Of a stretch of 64,000 bases of DNA, positions 42,811 to 52,318 are shown in pieces. The stretch lies in assembly GCA_016716745.1 (NCBI GenBank), contig JADJVD010000001.1, positions 434,001 through 498,000 of the forward strand, read 5' to 3'. A program made the position numbers and the translations under genes. The notes under the pieces were generated by a model. That model saw only the letters and a list, made by a program, of their open reading frames with translations, did no database searches and had not been told where the DNA came from. This stretch comes from Hyphomicrobiales bacterium. GTDB lineage: Bacteria > Pseudomonadota > Alphaproteobacteria > Rhizobiales > Beijerinckiaceae. Numbering within the stretch: position 1 is the first letter of the stretch; each line of letters starts with the position of its first letter.

Positions 42811-45800
42811 CTACTTCAGTTCGCCGAGGAGCTTCTTGGCCTTCGCGTCGCCGAGATCGGCGGCCTTGGCGTAGAGCGTGCGCACCGCCGCCTTGTCGAC
42901 CTTGCCGAACATGCCCGCCGCCTGCGCCTGCCCGTAGTAGACGAGCGAGGCGATGTGGTTGGCGGCGGCGCCCTGTTCGAGCAAGCTTTTTGGCTGCCGC
43001 CTTGTCGACCGGGCCGCCGAGGCCGAACAGATAGAGATGCGCAAGGTTCTGCCGCGCGCTCACGGCGCCCGCGTCGACGGCCTTGCGCAGGATCTCGCGC
43101 GCCTTCTTCTCGTCCTTCGGCAGGCCTTCGCCGCTGATGTAGGCGTAGCCGAGGTCGTTCAGCGCGTCGGGGAAGGCGAAGTCGGCCGCCTTCTTCAACC
43201 AGGCGATCTGCTTGTCGCGATCCTTCGGCGTGAAGTTGCCGCGCTCGTAGGACTTGGCGAGCATGTACATCGCGTCCGGCATGCCGAGGCCGGCGGCGGC
43301 CTCGAACCATTTCTGCGCGGCCGCGCCGTTCTTCTCTTTCTCGACGCCCGCCGACACGCGGTCGGAATGCGAAATGGCGAGATTGTACATCGCAGTGATC
43401 GAGCCCTGCGTCGCCGCCTTCTCGTACCAGCGCGCGCTCTCCGCCTCGTCCTTCGGGACGCCGAGGCCGCGATCGTAAATGTTGCCGACCCACAGCGTGG
43501 CGTGCGCCGAGCCCTTGTCGGCGGCGGCGCGATAGACGCGCAGCGCGTCGAAGTAACGGTTGGCGGCGACATAGGCGCGGCCGAGCTGGTTCTGGTAGCG
43601 CAGCATGTCGGGGAACGCCGCCGCCGCGCCCTCGCAGACGGGGATCGCCTCGTCCGGTTCAACGCGCTTGGCCGGCGCGTATTTCACCGCGTGCAACGGA
43701 TCTTCCTCGATGCCGGCGAGGCGGTCGCAGGCGTCGGCCTGCTGCTCGGGCGAGGCGGCGCGCGAACCTTCGGCGGCGAGCCAGCGCTTGGCCGTCGCGT
43801 CGCCGAGGGCGGCCGACTTCTCATACCATTTGCGCGCCTCCTCGGGCTTCGCCTCGCCGAAGGCGCCGGCGAGATAGGCCTGCGCGAGCTGGTTCATCGC
43901 CGTCTTGTCGTCGGCGGAGGCGGCCTGCAGCAGAAGGCCCTCGGCCTTCTCCAGCTCCTTCTCGCCGCCGGCGCCGCTGATGTAGAGCTGGGCGAGCGCG
44001 CGCATCGAGGTCGTCTCGCCCTCGGAGGCGCCGCGCCCGTACCACAGACGGGCGAGACGCTCGTCCTTCGCCACGCCGTAGCCGGTGCGATAGATCTCGC
44101 CGAGCTGATACATCGCGACCTTGTTGCCGCCGGCCGCGCCCTTCTCGTACAGCGCGCGCGCCTTGGCGGGATCGGACGTCACGCCGGCGCCCGAATAATA
44201 CATGCTGCCGAGTTCGGTCAGCGAGGACGGCTCGTTCTGCGCGGCCGCTTTCTCGAAAATCGCCTTCGCCTTGGCGTAGTCCTGCGGCAGGCCGTCGCCC
44301 TGCTTGTGCATCAGGCCGAGATTGAACTGGGCCGAGAGCGAGCCCATCGCGCCCGCCTTCTCGTACCACTTCGCCGCCTCTTTCGCGTTGACCGGCGTAT
44401 CGAGGCCGCGCTTGTGGAAATTGCCGATCCACAGCGCCGCGTAGGGCGACTTCTGCGCCGCCGGCAGCATCGCCTTCATCGCGTCGGCGTAGCGGTCGCC
44501 GGTGATGAGCGCGTAGCCGAGCTGATTGGCGTAACGCGGGTTGGAGGGATTTTCGGCCACCGCCTTCTGGCAGGCGGGAATGGCCTTGGCGGCGTCCACA
44601 TTGTCGACCGGCTTGATCTTCTCGGGCCGCAGCTTGTCCTCGCGCACGGCGGCGAGCCGGTCGCAGGCCTCGGCGGAGGTCTCCTTGCGGTCGAAATTGG
44701 CGAGCGCCTCGCGCGCGGCCTCGTCGTCGAGTTCGACGGCGCGCTCCAGCCATTTGCGCGCCTTCTCGCGATCGGGCGCGCCGTAGAGACCCTCGACGTA
44801 GTCCTCCGCGAGGAAGCGCATCGCGGTGGTGTCGTCGTGCGTCGCGGCCTCCTCGAGCAGCTCCTTTTTCTTCGCGGTGTCCTTCTCGACGCCCATGGCG
44901 TTCTGATACATCAGGCCGAGCGCGATATAGGCCGGCGGATGTTTCAGCTTGGCGGCGCGCTCGAACCATTCGCGCGCGACCTTGTAATCGCGCGGCACGC
45001 CGCCGGTGCCGGCGTAATAGAGATAGCCGAGATTATACATGCCGGCGGCCGACTCGTTGGCGGCCGCCTGCTCGAACCAGCGGCGCGCCTCCTCGAAGTC
45101 GATCGGTCCGCCCTTGCCGTGCTGGGCGAAGAAGCCGAGCGCGTTCATCGCGTCGGGATCGTCGAGCGCGGCGGCCTGCTGATGCAGCGCCTTGGCGCGG
45201 GCGAAATCCTTCGGCACGCCGATGCCGAGATCGTGGAGATCGCCGAGGCCGGTGATCGAAGCGGAATGATCGAGCGCGACGCCGCGATTGTAGAGGGCGA
45301 CCGCCTTCTCCGGGTCGCGCGGGCCGCCGATGCCGTGGGCGTGCATGTAGGCGAGGTTCGAGATGGACATCTTCACGCCCATCGCCGCCGCCTTCTCGAA
45401 CCAGCGGCGGGCCTGCGCGTAGTCCTTCTGCACGCCGCCCCAGCCGCGGAAGGAGAGGAAGCCCATCTCGCCATTGGCGTAGGCCGAGCCCTTGTCCGCC
45501 GTCACGGCGAACAGCTTCGCCGCCTCGTCGTGGCGCTTGGCGACGATAAGCGAGCGCCCGAGCTGGTTGGCGTAGCGCAGATTCTTCGGGTCGGCCGCGC
45601 TCGCCGCCTCGCAGGCCGGAATCGCCTTCTCGTGATTGACGACGCGGACGATGCGGTAATTCGCGTTGCGCAGCGGATCTTCCTGATCGCCCGCCAGCCG
45701 GTCGCACTGCTCGCCGGGGCTGTTGGGATCGACCTGCGGCTTGGGGCGGCCTGCGGCTTTGCGTCCGGCTGCTGCGGCTGCGCCTTCGGCGCGGGCGCCG

Positions 45801-46725
45801 GGGCGGGCTGCTGGGGCTTTGGCTCGATCGGCAGCACGCGCGGGGCGGATGCCCCCTCGCGCACCATCGGATCGGCGGGCAGCGAGGCCTGCTGGATGCG
45901 CGCCGGCGCCGGCGCGCCGCCGAGGAAGACGGGCCGCATCAGCGAGGAGGTGTCGCGCGGGTTCTGCTTGTCGCCGGTCGCCCGCATCACGTCGTAGCGG
46001 ATCGAGATCATCATCCGGCTGAGGTCGATCCCGGGCTTCGGCGCGTTCTTCAGGAAGGCCGAGGTGAAGGGCGAGTTGCGGCCATTGCCGTCGAGCGCGA
46101 CGTTGCCGGGGTCGGTCGCGTAGATGACGAAAGAGCCGTTCTGGGCGCACATTTCGGCGAGGCCCTGGAAGGCGCTCTCGCCGCCGCGCGTCGCGCCCTT
46201 GAGCGAGCGGGCGAGCGAACGGGCGAAGGGATTGTCGCGGCAGGCGTCGAGCACGACGACGCTCGCCCAGGCGTCGCCCTGCATGGCGCGCAGGATCGCG
46301 TCCATGTCGACCGTCTCGAAATCGACGTCGGCCGGCTTGTCGATCTTGGCGTCGACGGGAATGACGAAGTTGCGGCCCGCCACCTGAATGCCGTGGCCGG
46401 AATAGTAGAACAGCGCCACCGGCGGCGAGGTGTCGGGATCGAAGTCGGCGGCCGGCTGGATCTCCTCCAGCTTGGCGCGGAACTCCTTCAGCTTGCGCTC
46501 CAGATCGCGCTTGGAGAGATCGCGCCCCTCGATCACCTCGAAGCCGAGGGCGCGCAGCAGCGCCGCCACGTCCGCCGCGTCGTTGGGCGGATTGGCGAGC
46601 GGCGATTCGGTCTGATACGCGCCGTTGCCGATGATCAGCGCGACGCGCTCGGTCGCGGCCTCGGCCGCGCCGGCCATCGCGACGACGCTCGCCGTGGTCA
46701 GCAGCAGACGGGCAAGGCGGAGCAT
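42811..46725 (-). CDS. Exported caspase-family protein with long Sel1-repeat region (two compensating frameshifts as sequenced)
   Basis: About 1304 residues if two single-base errors are corrected. Residues 1-24 are a signal peptide; the caspase domain (about 25-270) starts ATERVALIIGNGAYQ and has His111 (YYSGHGIQVAG) and Cys162 (VVVLDACRDNPF). A Pro/Gln-rich linker follows, then three large modules, each opening with CDRLA (CDRLAGDQEDPLR, CDRLAAVREDKLR, CDRLAGIEEDPLH) and containing TPR/Sel1 repeats such as YAQARRWFEKAAAMG. Breaks: a C run at 45743-45746 (one base short) and an A run at 42987-42991 (one base extra); both sides encode good repeats. Proteins of this build are thought to act in envelope protein-protein interaction or proteolysis. 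Confidence 0.82.
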
Positions 46726-46767
46726 GGGCGTCTTCGTCCCTTGGCGAGGGGATAAGGAAACAGGGGA

Positions 46768-46798
46768 GAAAGCGGGCCGGCGGCGCGCGCCGGCCCGC
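46768..46798 (-). terminator. Probable intrinsic terminator after the secreted-protein gene at 46805
   Basis: Seven bases after the stop at 46805, on the minus strand, a perfect 10-bp stem GCGGGCCGGC/GCCGGCCCGC (46772-46781 and 46789-46798) with a 7-base loop is followed by TTTCTCCCC. The stem is strong but the T tract short. It separates the secreted-protein gene from the caspase-Sel1 gene downstream and may only partly stop transcription. Confidence 0.5.
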
Positions 46799-46804
46799 CG
46801 CGTC

Positions 46805-47494
46805 TCAGTTCGTCTCGAGGCGATAATGCGCAAGGCCCGAGCCGACATTGTGGACCTTGACGACGAAGGGGCCGGTCCAGATCGGATTGAACGAGCAATA
46901 GGCCGGATCGGAATCGCGGCAGATGAGATTGCCGTTCTGGTCGCGGATCTCCAGCACGAACAGGCTCGAATCCTTGCCGACGAGGCCGACCTCGGCGAAT
47001 TTCCCGCCGTGGAAGTTCATCGTCAGATTGTGCGTCGTCCTGGCGGTGATCTGGCCGTTGGAGATGATGCCGCCGCCGACCTTGCCCTTGCTGGCGGAGG
47101 AGGTCACGTCGTCGGCAAGCGCGACGATGGTCTTGTCGTTCTTCGAGAGGTCCTTGGCCTCCTTCAGAAGCGCGGCGACGCCGTCGCCCTCGTCCTTGGC
47201 GACCGCGGAGGCGTCGGCGTTGTCGGGCTTGCGCTCGACCACCTTGGCGCCGACCTGCTTGCGGATCTGCGCGGCGACGATCAGCGACAGCGGATCCTTG
47301 GTCTCGCGGCCGTATTTGGCGAGCTGCTCGGCGAGCTGGAGCTGGCGAACCGGCAGGTCGGCCGGCTTCTGCGCCTCGGCGGCGGCGTTGGCCGTCTTGG
47401 GATCGGGCTGGGCGGGCGTCTGCGCGGCGGCCGCGCCCGCGGCGAGAAGCGCGGCGGACGAAACGACGGCGAAGAGCATGGCGCGCATGGTCAT
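46805..47494 (-). CDS. Secreted small protein, paralogue of the gene at 32914-33579
   Basis: 229 residues with a signal peptide (about 1-24, GAAAAQ). The start ATG 47494 is preceded by AGGGAGA. It shares with the other copy LPVRQLQLAEQLAKYGRETKDP, DPLSLIVAAQIRKQ, LLKEAKDLSKNDK, the cysteine pair NLICRDSDPAYC and the ending AHYRLETN. Upstream lies the 15-mer found also before the gene at 42124; downstream, after a hairpin, is the caspase-Sel1 gene. A carrier, inhibitor or PPC-like accessory of the exported proteases is possible but untested. Confidence 0.8.
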   Translation of the reverse strand: MTMRAMLFAVVSSAALLAAGAAAAQTPAQPDPKTANAAAEAQKPADLPVRQLQLAEQLAKYGRETKDPLSLIVAAQIRKQVGAKVVERKPDNADASAVAKDEGDGVAALLKEAKDLSKNDKTIVALADDVTSSASKGKVGGGIISNGQITARTTHNLTMNFHGGKFAEVGLVGKDSSLFVLEIRDQNGNLICRDSDPAYCSFNPIWTGPFVVKVHNVGSGLAHYRLETN

Positions 47495-47578
47495 TCAGGT
47501 CTCCCTCAGGCGGGCGCCGCCTCTGTCCGCGGCGCGCGTGAGGGAAAGGTGCAACAGGGCGAATCGCCGCGCAACAGG

Positions 47579-47593
47579 CGCGCGGTTACAAAT
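47579..47593 (-). promoter_or_regulatory. Shared 15-mer upstream element (copy 2)
   Basis: ATTTGTAACCGCGCG on the minus strand, identical to 42174-42188. It ends 84 bases before the start of the secreted-protein gene at 47494. Just beyond it on the coding strand are further GC-rich bases without obvious -10/-35 boxes. Confidence 0.4.
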
Positions 47594-47599
47594 TCGGTC

Positions 47600-47626
47600 A
47601 TGAACGCCTCAACTTGCGGCGTTCAT
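47600..47626 (-). terminator. Hairpin after the 2-oxoacid oxidoreductase operon
   Basis: A perfect 9-bp stem, ATGAACGCC/GGCGTTCAT, with a 9-base loop lies 44 bases after the last stop of the operon (47670). No T tract follows on the minus strand, only GACCGAATTTG, so termination would be weak or need another factor. Confidence 0.35.
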
Positions 47627-47669
47627 GCCCGAACGTGTGTGGCCCGCGCGTCACACATGGTGAGCGAGG

Positions 47670-49295
47670 TCAGATCGTCTCCGGGACCATGCGGATCGCG
47701 CCGCAAGGACACTCGGCCCCGCACAGGCCGCAGCCCTTGCAGTAATCGTAGTTGAACTCGAAGCCCTTGCCGGGCCCCAGCTTGATCACCGCATTGTCGG
47801 GGCAGACGCCGTAGCAATTGTCGCATTCGAAGCAATTGCCGCAGGACAGGCAACGGCGCGCCTCGAACAGCGCATTGGTCTCGTCGAGGCCGGCGACGAC
47901 CTCCTCGAAGGTCGATTTGCGACGCGCGATCTCCAGCACCGGGCGCACCGTCTTCGGCGCCTCGCCGTAATACCAGGTGTTGAGCTTGTCGAAGCTCGCC
48001 AGCTCGTGCTTGGGCGCCGGATCGTAGGTCGCGCCCCTCAACCAGGCGTCGATGTGGCGGGCCGCCTTCTTGCCGTGGCCGACGGCGACCGTGACGGTGC
48101 GCTCGGAGGGCACCATGTCGCCGCCCGCGAACACGCCGGGCGCGCCGGTCATCATGTTGGGGCCGACCTTGACGACGCCGTTCTCGACGACGAGGCCGGG
48201 CACGCCGTCCAGCAGCGACAGATCGACGTCCTGCCCGAGGGCGAGCACCACCGAGTCGGCCTCCAGCGTTTCGTATTCGCCGGTCGGCTGCGGGAAGCCC
48301 TTGTCGTCGAGGGCCATCTTCTCGACGGTGATGGAGCCGCTCTCGACGTTCTTGATCGTCGACAGCCACTTCATCATCACGCCTTCTTCCAGCGCCTCCT
48401 CGACCTCGAAGTCGTGCGCCGGCATCTTGTCGCGCGTGCGGCGGTAGACGATCACCGCTTCCTCCGCGCCGAGGCGCTTGGCGGTGCGCGCCACGTCGAT
48501 CGCCGTGTTGCCGCCGCCGTAGACGACGACGCGGCGGCCGAGCAGCGGCTTGTCCTCGCCCTCCATCGAGCGCAGCACCTGCACGGCGTCCAGCACCTTG
48601 GCCGCCTCGCCCGCCGGAATGTAGGCGCGCTTGGCGATATGCGCGCCGACCGCGAGAAAGGCGGCGTCGAAGCCGCCCTCGGTCATGGCGTCGCGAATAT
48701 TCTCGACCTTGGCGTCGTATTCGATCCTCACGCCCATGTCGGCGATGCGCTTGACCTCCGCGTCGAGCACGTCGCGCGGCAGCCGATATTTCGGAATGCC
48801 GAAGCGCATCATGCCGCCGGGCAGCGGCCCGGCCTCGCGGATCGTCACCGCATGGCCGAAGCGGCGCAGATGATAGGCCGCCGACAGGCCAGACGGGCCG
48901 GCGCCGACGACGAGCACGCGCTTGCCGCTCTCCTGCGCGGGCGGCGCGAAGGCCCATCCCTGCGCGATCGCCTGATCGCCGAGAAACCGCTCGACCGAAT
49001 TGATGCCGACCGCCGCGTCGATGGCGGCGCGATTGCACGCGCCTTCGCAGGGGTGATAGCACACGCGCCCCATGATCGCGGGCAGCGGATTGTTCTCCGT
49101 CAGCGCGCGCCATGCGGCTTCGTAGTCGCCGGATTCGGCGAAGCTCAGCCAGCCCTGAATGTCCTCGCCCGCGGGGCAGGCGTGATTGCAGGGCGGCAGA
49201 CGATGCACATAGACCGGGCGCTCGTTGCGCCACGATCCGGTGTGGTTGGCCTTCGACGTGCCGACGTCGAGCGTGATCGCAAAGGGATGTTCCAT
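47670..49295 (-). CDS. NAD(P)/FAD-binding, ferredoxin-containing subunit of 2-oxoacid oxidoreductase operon
   Basis: 541 residues, a GltD-like pyridine-nucleotide oxidoreductase fused to a bacterial ferredoxin. N-terminal cysteines (PPCNHACPAGEDI; GRVCYHPCEGACNR) bind Fe-S clusters as in glutamate synthase small subunits. The FAD motif VLVVGAGPSGLSAAYH is at 128-143 and the NADPH-side motif VVVYGGGNTAIDVARTA near 260. The C-terminus has CLSCGNCFECDNC and YCKGCGLCGAECPCGA, typical of two [4Fe-4S] clusters. Last of four same-direction genes. It probably exchanges electrons between the pyruvate/2-oxoacid enzyme and NAD(P)H; the direction is uncertain. Confidence 0.9.
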   Translation of the reverse strand: MEHPFAITLDVGTSKANHTGSWRNERPVYVHRLPPCNHACPAGEDIQGWLSFAESGDYEAAWRALTENNPLPAIMGRVCYHPCEGACNRAAIDAAVGINSVERFLGDQAIAQGWAFAPPAQESGKRVLVVGAGPSGLSAAYHLRRFGHAVTIREAGPLPGGMMRFGIPKYRLPRDVLDAEVKRIADMGVRIEYDAKVENIRDAMTEGGFDAAFLAVGAHIAKRAYIPAGEAAKVLDAVQVLRSMEGEDKPLLGRRVVVYGGGNTAIDVARTAKRLGAEEAVIVYRRTRDKMPAHDFEVEEALEEGVMMKWLSTIKNVESGSITVEKMALDDKGFPQPTGEYETLEADSVVLALGQDVDLSLLDGVPGLVVENGVVKVGPNMMTGAPGVFAGGDMVPSERTVTVAVGHGKKAARHIDAWLRGATYDPAPKHELASFDKLNTWYYGEAPKTVRPVLEIARRKSTFEEVVAGLDETNALFEARRCLSCGNCFECDNCYGVCPDNAVIKLGPGKGFEFNYDYCKGCGLCGAECPCGAIRMVPETI

Positions 49296-49310
49296 CTCGC
49301 TCCCGCTCCG

Positions 49311-50369
49311 TCAGACGTCGTCGTCGTGGTGATCGACGAGACCGTATTCCTCGATATTGGCGTCGCACATGGCCTGCAGGCGCGCGACGCGCGGATCCTC
49401 GACGCCGCCCTTGAACAGATGCGCGAAACGCTTCTGCGGTTTCAGATATTCGACGACCGGCGTGCGTTTCCTGATCTTGCGCGCGGCCGTCACCTTGCCG
49501 TGCTCGGCCTCGAAGATCGGATAGAAGCCGGTCTCGACGGCGAGCCGCGCCAGACGAATGGTGTCGTGCGAGGCCGAGCCCCAGCCGAGCGGACACGGCA
49601 CGTCGATCTGGATGTAGCGGGCGCCGCGGATCGACATCGCCTTCACGACCTTGCGTTCGAGATCGTGCAGATCGGCGACGGTGGCGGTGGCGACGTAGGG
49701 GATGCGGTGCGCCACGGCGATGCGCGGCACCGACTTGCCGGTGCCGAAGACGTTGCCCGGTTCGTCGCCGACGGCGGGCGTCGTCGCGGTGCGCGCGGCC
49801 GGCGGCGTCGCCGACGAGCGCTGCACGCCGGTGTTCATGTAGCCTTCGTTGTCGTAGCAGATGTAGAGCACGTCGTCGTTGCGCTCGAACATGCCGCTGA
49901 GGCACTGGAAGCCGATGTCGGTGGTGCCGCCGTCGCCGCCCTGCGCGATGACGCGGACATTGCTGCGGCCCTTGACGCGCATCGCCGCCGCGACGCCCGT
50001 CGCCACCGCCGCCGCGTTGCCGAACAGCGAATGCAGCCACGGCAATTGCCACGACGTCTCCGGATAGGGCGTGGTGAACACTTCGAGGCAGCCCGTCGCG
50101 TTCACCGCGATGAGATTGCCGCCGGTGGCGCGCATCGCCGCGTCGAGCGCATAGCGCGCGCCGAGCGCCTCGCCGCAGCCCTGACAGGCGCGATGCCCGC
50201 AGGTGAGCGCGTTGGAGCGGTCGAGCGAGGACTGCACGGCGCGATCGTCGACGTCGACGAGGCGATTGCCGACGGTGTGCGTGCCCTTCTGATAGAATTT
50301 CAGCTTCTGCGTCTCGCCGGGCGCCAGCGGCGCGGCGTTGCGGTCGGCCGCTTCGTTGATCGGGCTCAT
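49311..50369 (-). CDS. porB: Pyruvate/2-oxoacid:ferredoxin oxidoreductase beta subunit
   Basis: 352 residues, the thiamine-diphosphate subunit. Cluster cysteines near the N-terminus: TCGHRACQGCGEALGARY. The ThDP motif is AQGGDGGTTDIGFQCLSG, continuing to YICYDNEGYMNTGVQRS, a standard PorB sequence. The C-terminal cysteine (RLQAMCDANIEE) probably completes the cluster. Start ATG 50369 overlaps the alpha-subunit stop (ATGA). Pyruvate is the usual substrate of this sequence type; other 2-oxoacids cannot be ruled out. Confidence 0.93.
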   Translation of the reverse strand: MSPINEAADRNAAPLAPGETQKLKFYQKGTHTVGNRLVDVDDRAVQSSLDRSNALTCGHRACQGCGEALGARYALDAAMRATGGNLIAVNATGCLEVFTTPYPETSWQLPWLHSLFGNAAAVATGVAAAMRVKGRSNVRVIAQGGDGGTTDIGFQCLSGMFERNDDVLYICYDNEGYMNTGVQRSSATPPAARTATTPAVGDEPGNVFGTGKSVPRIAVAHRIPYVATATVADLHDLERKVVKAMSIRGARYIQIDVPCPLGWGSASHDTIRLARLAVETGFYPIFEAEHGKVTAARKIRKRTPVVEYLKPQKRFAHLFKGGVEDPRVARLQAMCDANIEEYGLVDHHDDDV

Positions 50370-51637
50370 CCGGGCCTCCCCTGTTCGGCGGGACGGCCGC
50401 CGGCGAGCTGTTTCAGAATGTTCTCGGCCGTCGGGCCGGACCGGCGGTTCTTGCCGGTGCGATGGATCTCGCGGCCGATCACGCGCTCGTTGAGATCGAG
50501 GAAATGCACGCCCTCCCAGGGCTGCACCAGCGCCTGCCGGAACAGGCGGTGCAGCGAGCCGCGCGGGATGGGCCGCCCGCCGAGGCCCGCCACCGCCGAA
50601 TGCAGGCGCGGCCGCACCGGCAGATTGCGCAGCGCGCCGTCGACATTGTCGGCGAGCTGGCCGCCCATGCCGACGGCGAAGCTCTTCTCGACGACGACCA
50701 CGTCGCTCGCGCGCGCCAGCGCGTCGCGCAGCGCGGCGAGCGGGAAGGGCCGGTAGGAGACAAGCGTGACGAGTCCGATCTTGAAGCCTTCCTCGCGCAT
50801 CTCGTCGATCACGTCCTTGATCGTGCCGCAGATCGAGCCCATCGCGACGACGAGCATCTCGGCGTCGTCGGCGCGATAGCCGCGCAACAGCCCGCCCGAC
50901 TCGCGGCCGAAGCGGTCGCGGAAGGAGCGCGCATATTCGGGGATCAGCTTCAGCGCATGCGTCTGCTTGTAATGGGCGAGGAACTTCACCTCCGTGAACG
51001 CCTCCGGCCCGACCATCGCGCCGATGGAGGCGGGATCCTTCGGATCGAGCGACTGCACCGGCTCGTAGGGCGGCAGATAGGCGTCGACATCGGCCTGATC
51101 GGGAATGTCGATGCGCTCGACCGCATGGGTGAGGATGAAGCCGTCGACGCACACCATCACCGGCATCGACAGTTCTTCGGCGAGGCGAAACGCCTGGATG
51201 TGCAGGTCGACCGCTTCCTGATTGGTCTCGGCGAACAGTTGCAGCCAGCCCGCATCGCGCATCGACATTGCGTCGGAATGGTCGTTCCAGATGTTGATCG
51301 GCGCGCCGATGGCGCGGTTGCCGAGCGTCATCACGATCGGCAGGCCGAGGCCCGACGCGTTGTAGACCGCCTCGGCCATGAACAGCAGGCCCTGCGAGGA
51401 GGTCGCCGTGTAGGCGCGCGCGCCCGCCGCCGAGGCGCCGATGGCGACCGACAGCGCGGCGAATTCGCTTTCGACGTTGATGTATTCGCAGTTCTTCAGA
51501 TGACCGTCGCGCACCAGCTCGCCGACGCCCTCGACGATGTGCGTCTGCGGCGTGATCGGATAGGCGCAGATGACTTCGGGCCGGCAGAGGGCGATCGCCT
51601 CCGCCATCGCGCGCGAGCCTTCGATCTGTTTCAGCAT
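50366..51637 (-). CDS. porA: Pyruvate/2-oxoacid:ferredoxin oxidoreductase alpha subunit
   Basis: 423 residues. Family features: ALCRPEVICAYPITPQTHIVE (near residue 15-40), EFAALSVAIGASAAGARAYT, TSSQGLLFMAEAVYNASG and NIWNDHSDAMSMRDAGW. These pyruvate-binding and domain-interface motifs are typical of PorA. The C-terminal domain has VVVEKSFAVGMGGQLADNV. It lies 13 bp after the gamma-subunit gene and overlaps the beta gene by 4 bp, in the order gamma-alpha-beta-electron transfer. Confidence 0.93.
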   Translation of the reverse strand: MLKQIEGSRAMAEAIALCRPEVICAYPITPQTHIVEGVGELVRDGHLKNCEYINVESEFAALSVAIGASAAGARAYTATSSQGLLFMAEAVYNASGLGLPIVMTLGNRAIGAPINIWNDHSDAMSMRDAGWLQLFAETNQEAVDLHIQAFRLAEELSMPVMVCVDGFILTHAVERIDIPDQADVDAYLPPYEPVQSLDPKDPASIGAMVGPEAFTEVKFLAHYKQTHALKLIPEYARSFRDRFGRESGGLLRGYRADDAEMLVVAMGSICGTIKDVIDEMREEGFKIGLVTLVSYRPFPLAALRDALARASDVVVVEKSFAVGMGGQLADNVDGALRNLPVRPRLHSAVAGLGGRPIPRGSLHRLFRQALVQPWEGVHFLDLNERVIGREIHRTGKNRRSGPTAENILKQLAGGRPAEQGRPG

Positions 51638-51650
51638 GGGCTCGCTCTCC

Positions 51651-52253
51651 TCACAGAACCGCGGCGTGGTCGTGCGCGACGCCGGCGTCGATTTCCTGCT
51701 GCGTCACGTTGGCGTGCGCTTCCCTGGCGGCGGCGATGTTGGCCGCGCCGACCTTGCCGGGGAACGCCTCCTCGATGGCGTGGGCGACGCTGTCGAGATG
51801 CACGAGCTCGGTGAGCGCGGCGAAGGCGCCGAGCAGCGCCGCGTTCGGCACCGGGCGGCCGACGAGGCGCTGGGCGATCTCGGTGGCCGGCACGATCACC
51901 GCGTGGCCCTTCGGCAGCCGCGACGCGATCTCGGCGATGTGCAGATCGGCGAAGCTCTTGTTGGTGTTGACGATGAGGTAGCCGTTCGGCTTCAGCCCGG
52001 CGAAGACGTCGACGACCTTGAACAGCGTCGGGTCCTGCACGATCAGGCAATCGGGCGCGGCGATGGGCTCGCGCAAGCGGATTTCCTTCTCGGCGATGCG
52101 GCAGAACGCGACCACGGGCGCGCCCGTTCGCTCGCTGCCGAAACTCGGAAAGGCCTGCGCGTGGCGGCCCTCCAGAAAGGCCGCGACAGACAACATCTCG
52201 GCCCCGGTCACGACGCCTTGCCCGCCGCGGCCGTGAATGCGCACCTCGAACAT
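51651..52253 (-). CDS. porG: Pyruvate/2-oxoacid:ferredoxin oxidoreductase gamma subunit
   Basis: 200 residues. The start at ATG 52253 gives MFEVRIHGRGGQGVVTGAEM, the classic N-terminus of the gamma chain with the glycine-rich GRGGQG motif. AFPSFGSERTGAPVVAFCRI is also diagnostic. The frame is open to 52346, but that part has no homology-like sequence. It is the first gene of the four-gene unit. An FNR-like palindrome lies about 50 bases upstream, so anaerobic or microaerobic induction is likely. Confidence 0.94.
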   Translation of the reverse strand: MFEVRIHGRGGQGVVTGAEMLSVAAFLEGRHAQAFPSFGSERTGAPVVAFCRIAEKEIRLREPIAAPDCLIVQDPTLFKVVDVFAGLKPNGYLIVNTNKSFADLHIAEIASRLPKGHAVIVPATEIAQRLVGRPVPNAALLGAFAALTELVHLDSVAHAIEEAFPGKVGAANIAAAREAHANVTQQEIDAGVAHDHAAVL

Positions 52254-52304
52254 GCGTCCTCCCTCGATTGGCGCCACGACAATCACGGATCGACCGCGTG
52301 CGCC

Positions 52305-52318
52305 TTGCTTGGGATCAA
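52305..52318 (-). promoter_or_regulatory. FNR/FixK-type box upstream of the 2-oxoacid oxidoreductase operon
   Basis: The minus strand reads TTGATCCCAAGCAA, matching TTGAT-N4-ATCAA at 9 of 10 defined positions. Its centre is about 58 bases before the first codon of porG, a distance compatible with activation at -41.5 of a short leader. FNR/FixK-type proteins bind such sites under low oxygen, and oxygen-sensitive ferredoxin oxidoreductases are sensible targets. Binding is inferred only. Confidence 0.6.

Noticed and set aside
32914..47494. Reading the caspase/patatin/protease island as a cytoplasmic antiphage (CBASS- or gasdermin-like) system
   Set aside because: Both caspases, the patatin and the small proteins carry export signals, no cyclase, gasdermin or nucleotide sensor is present, and a two-component system is attached instead.
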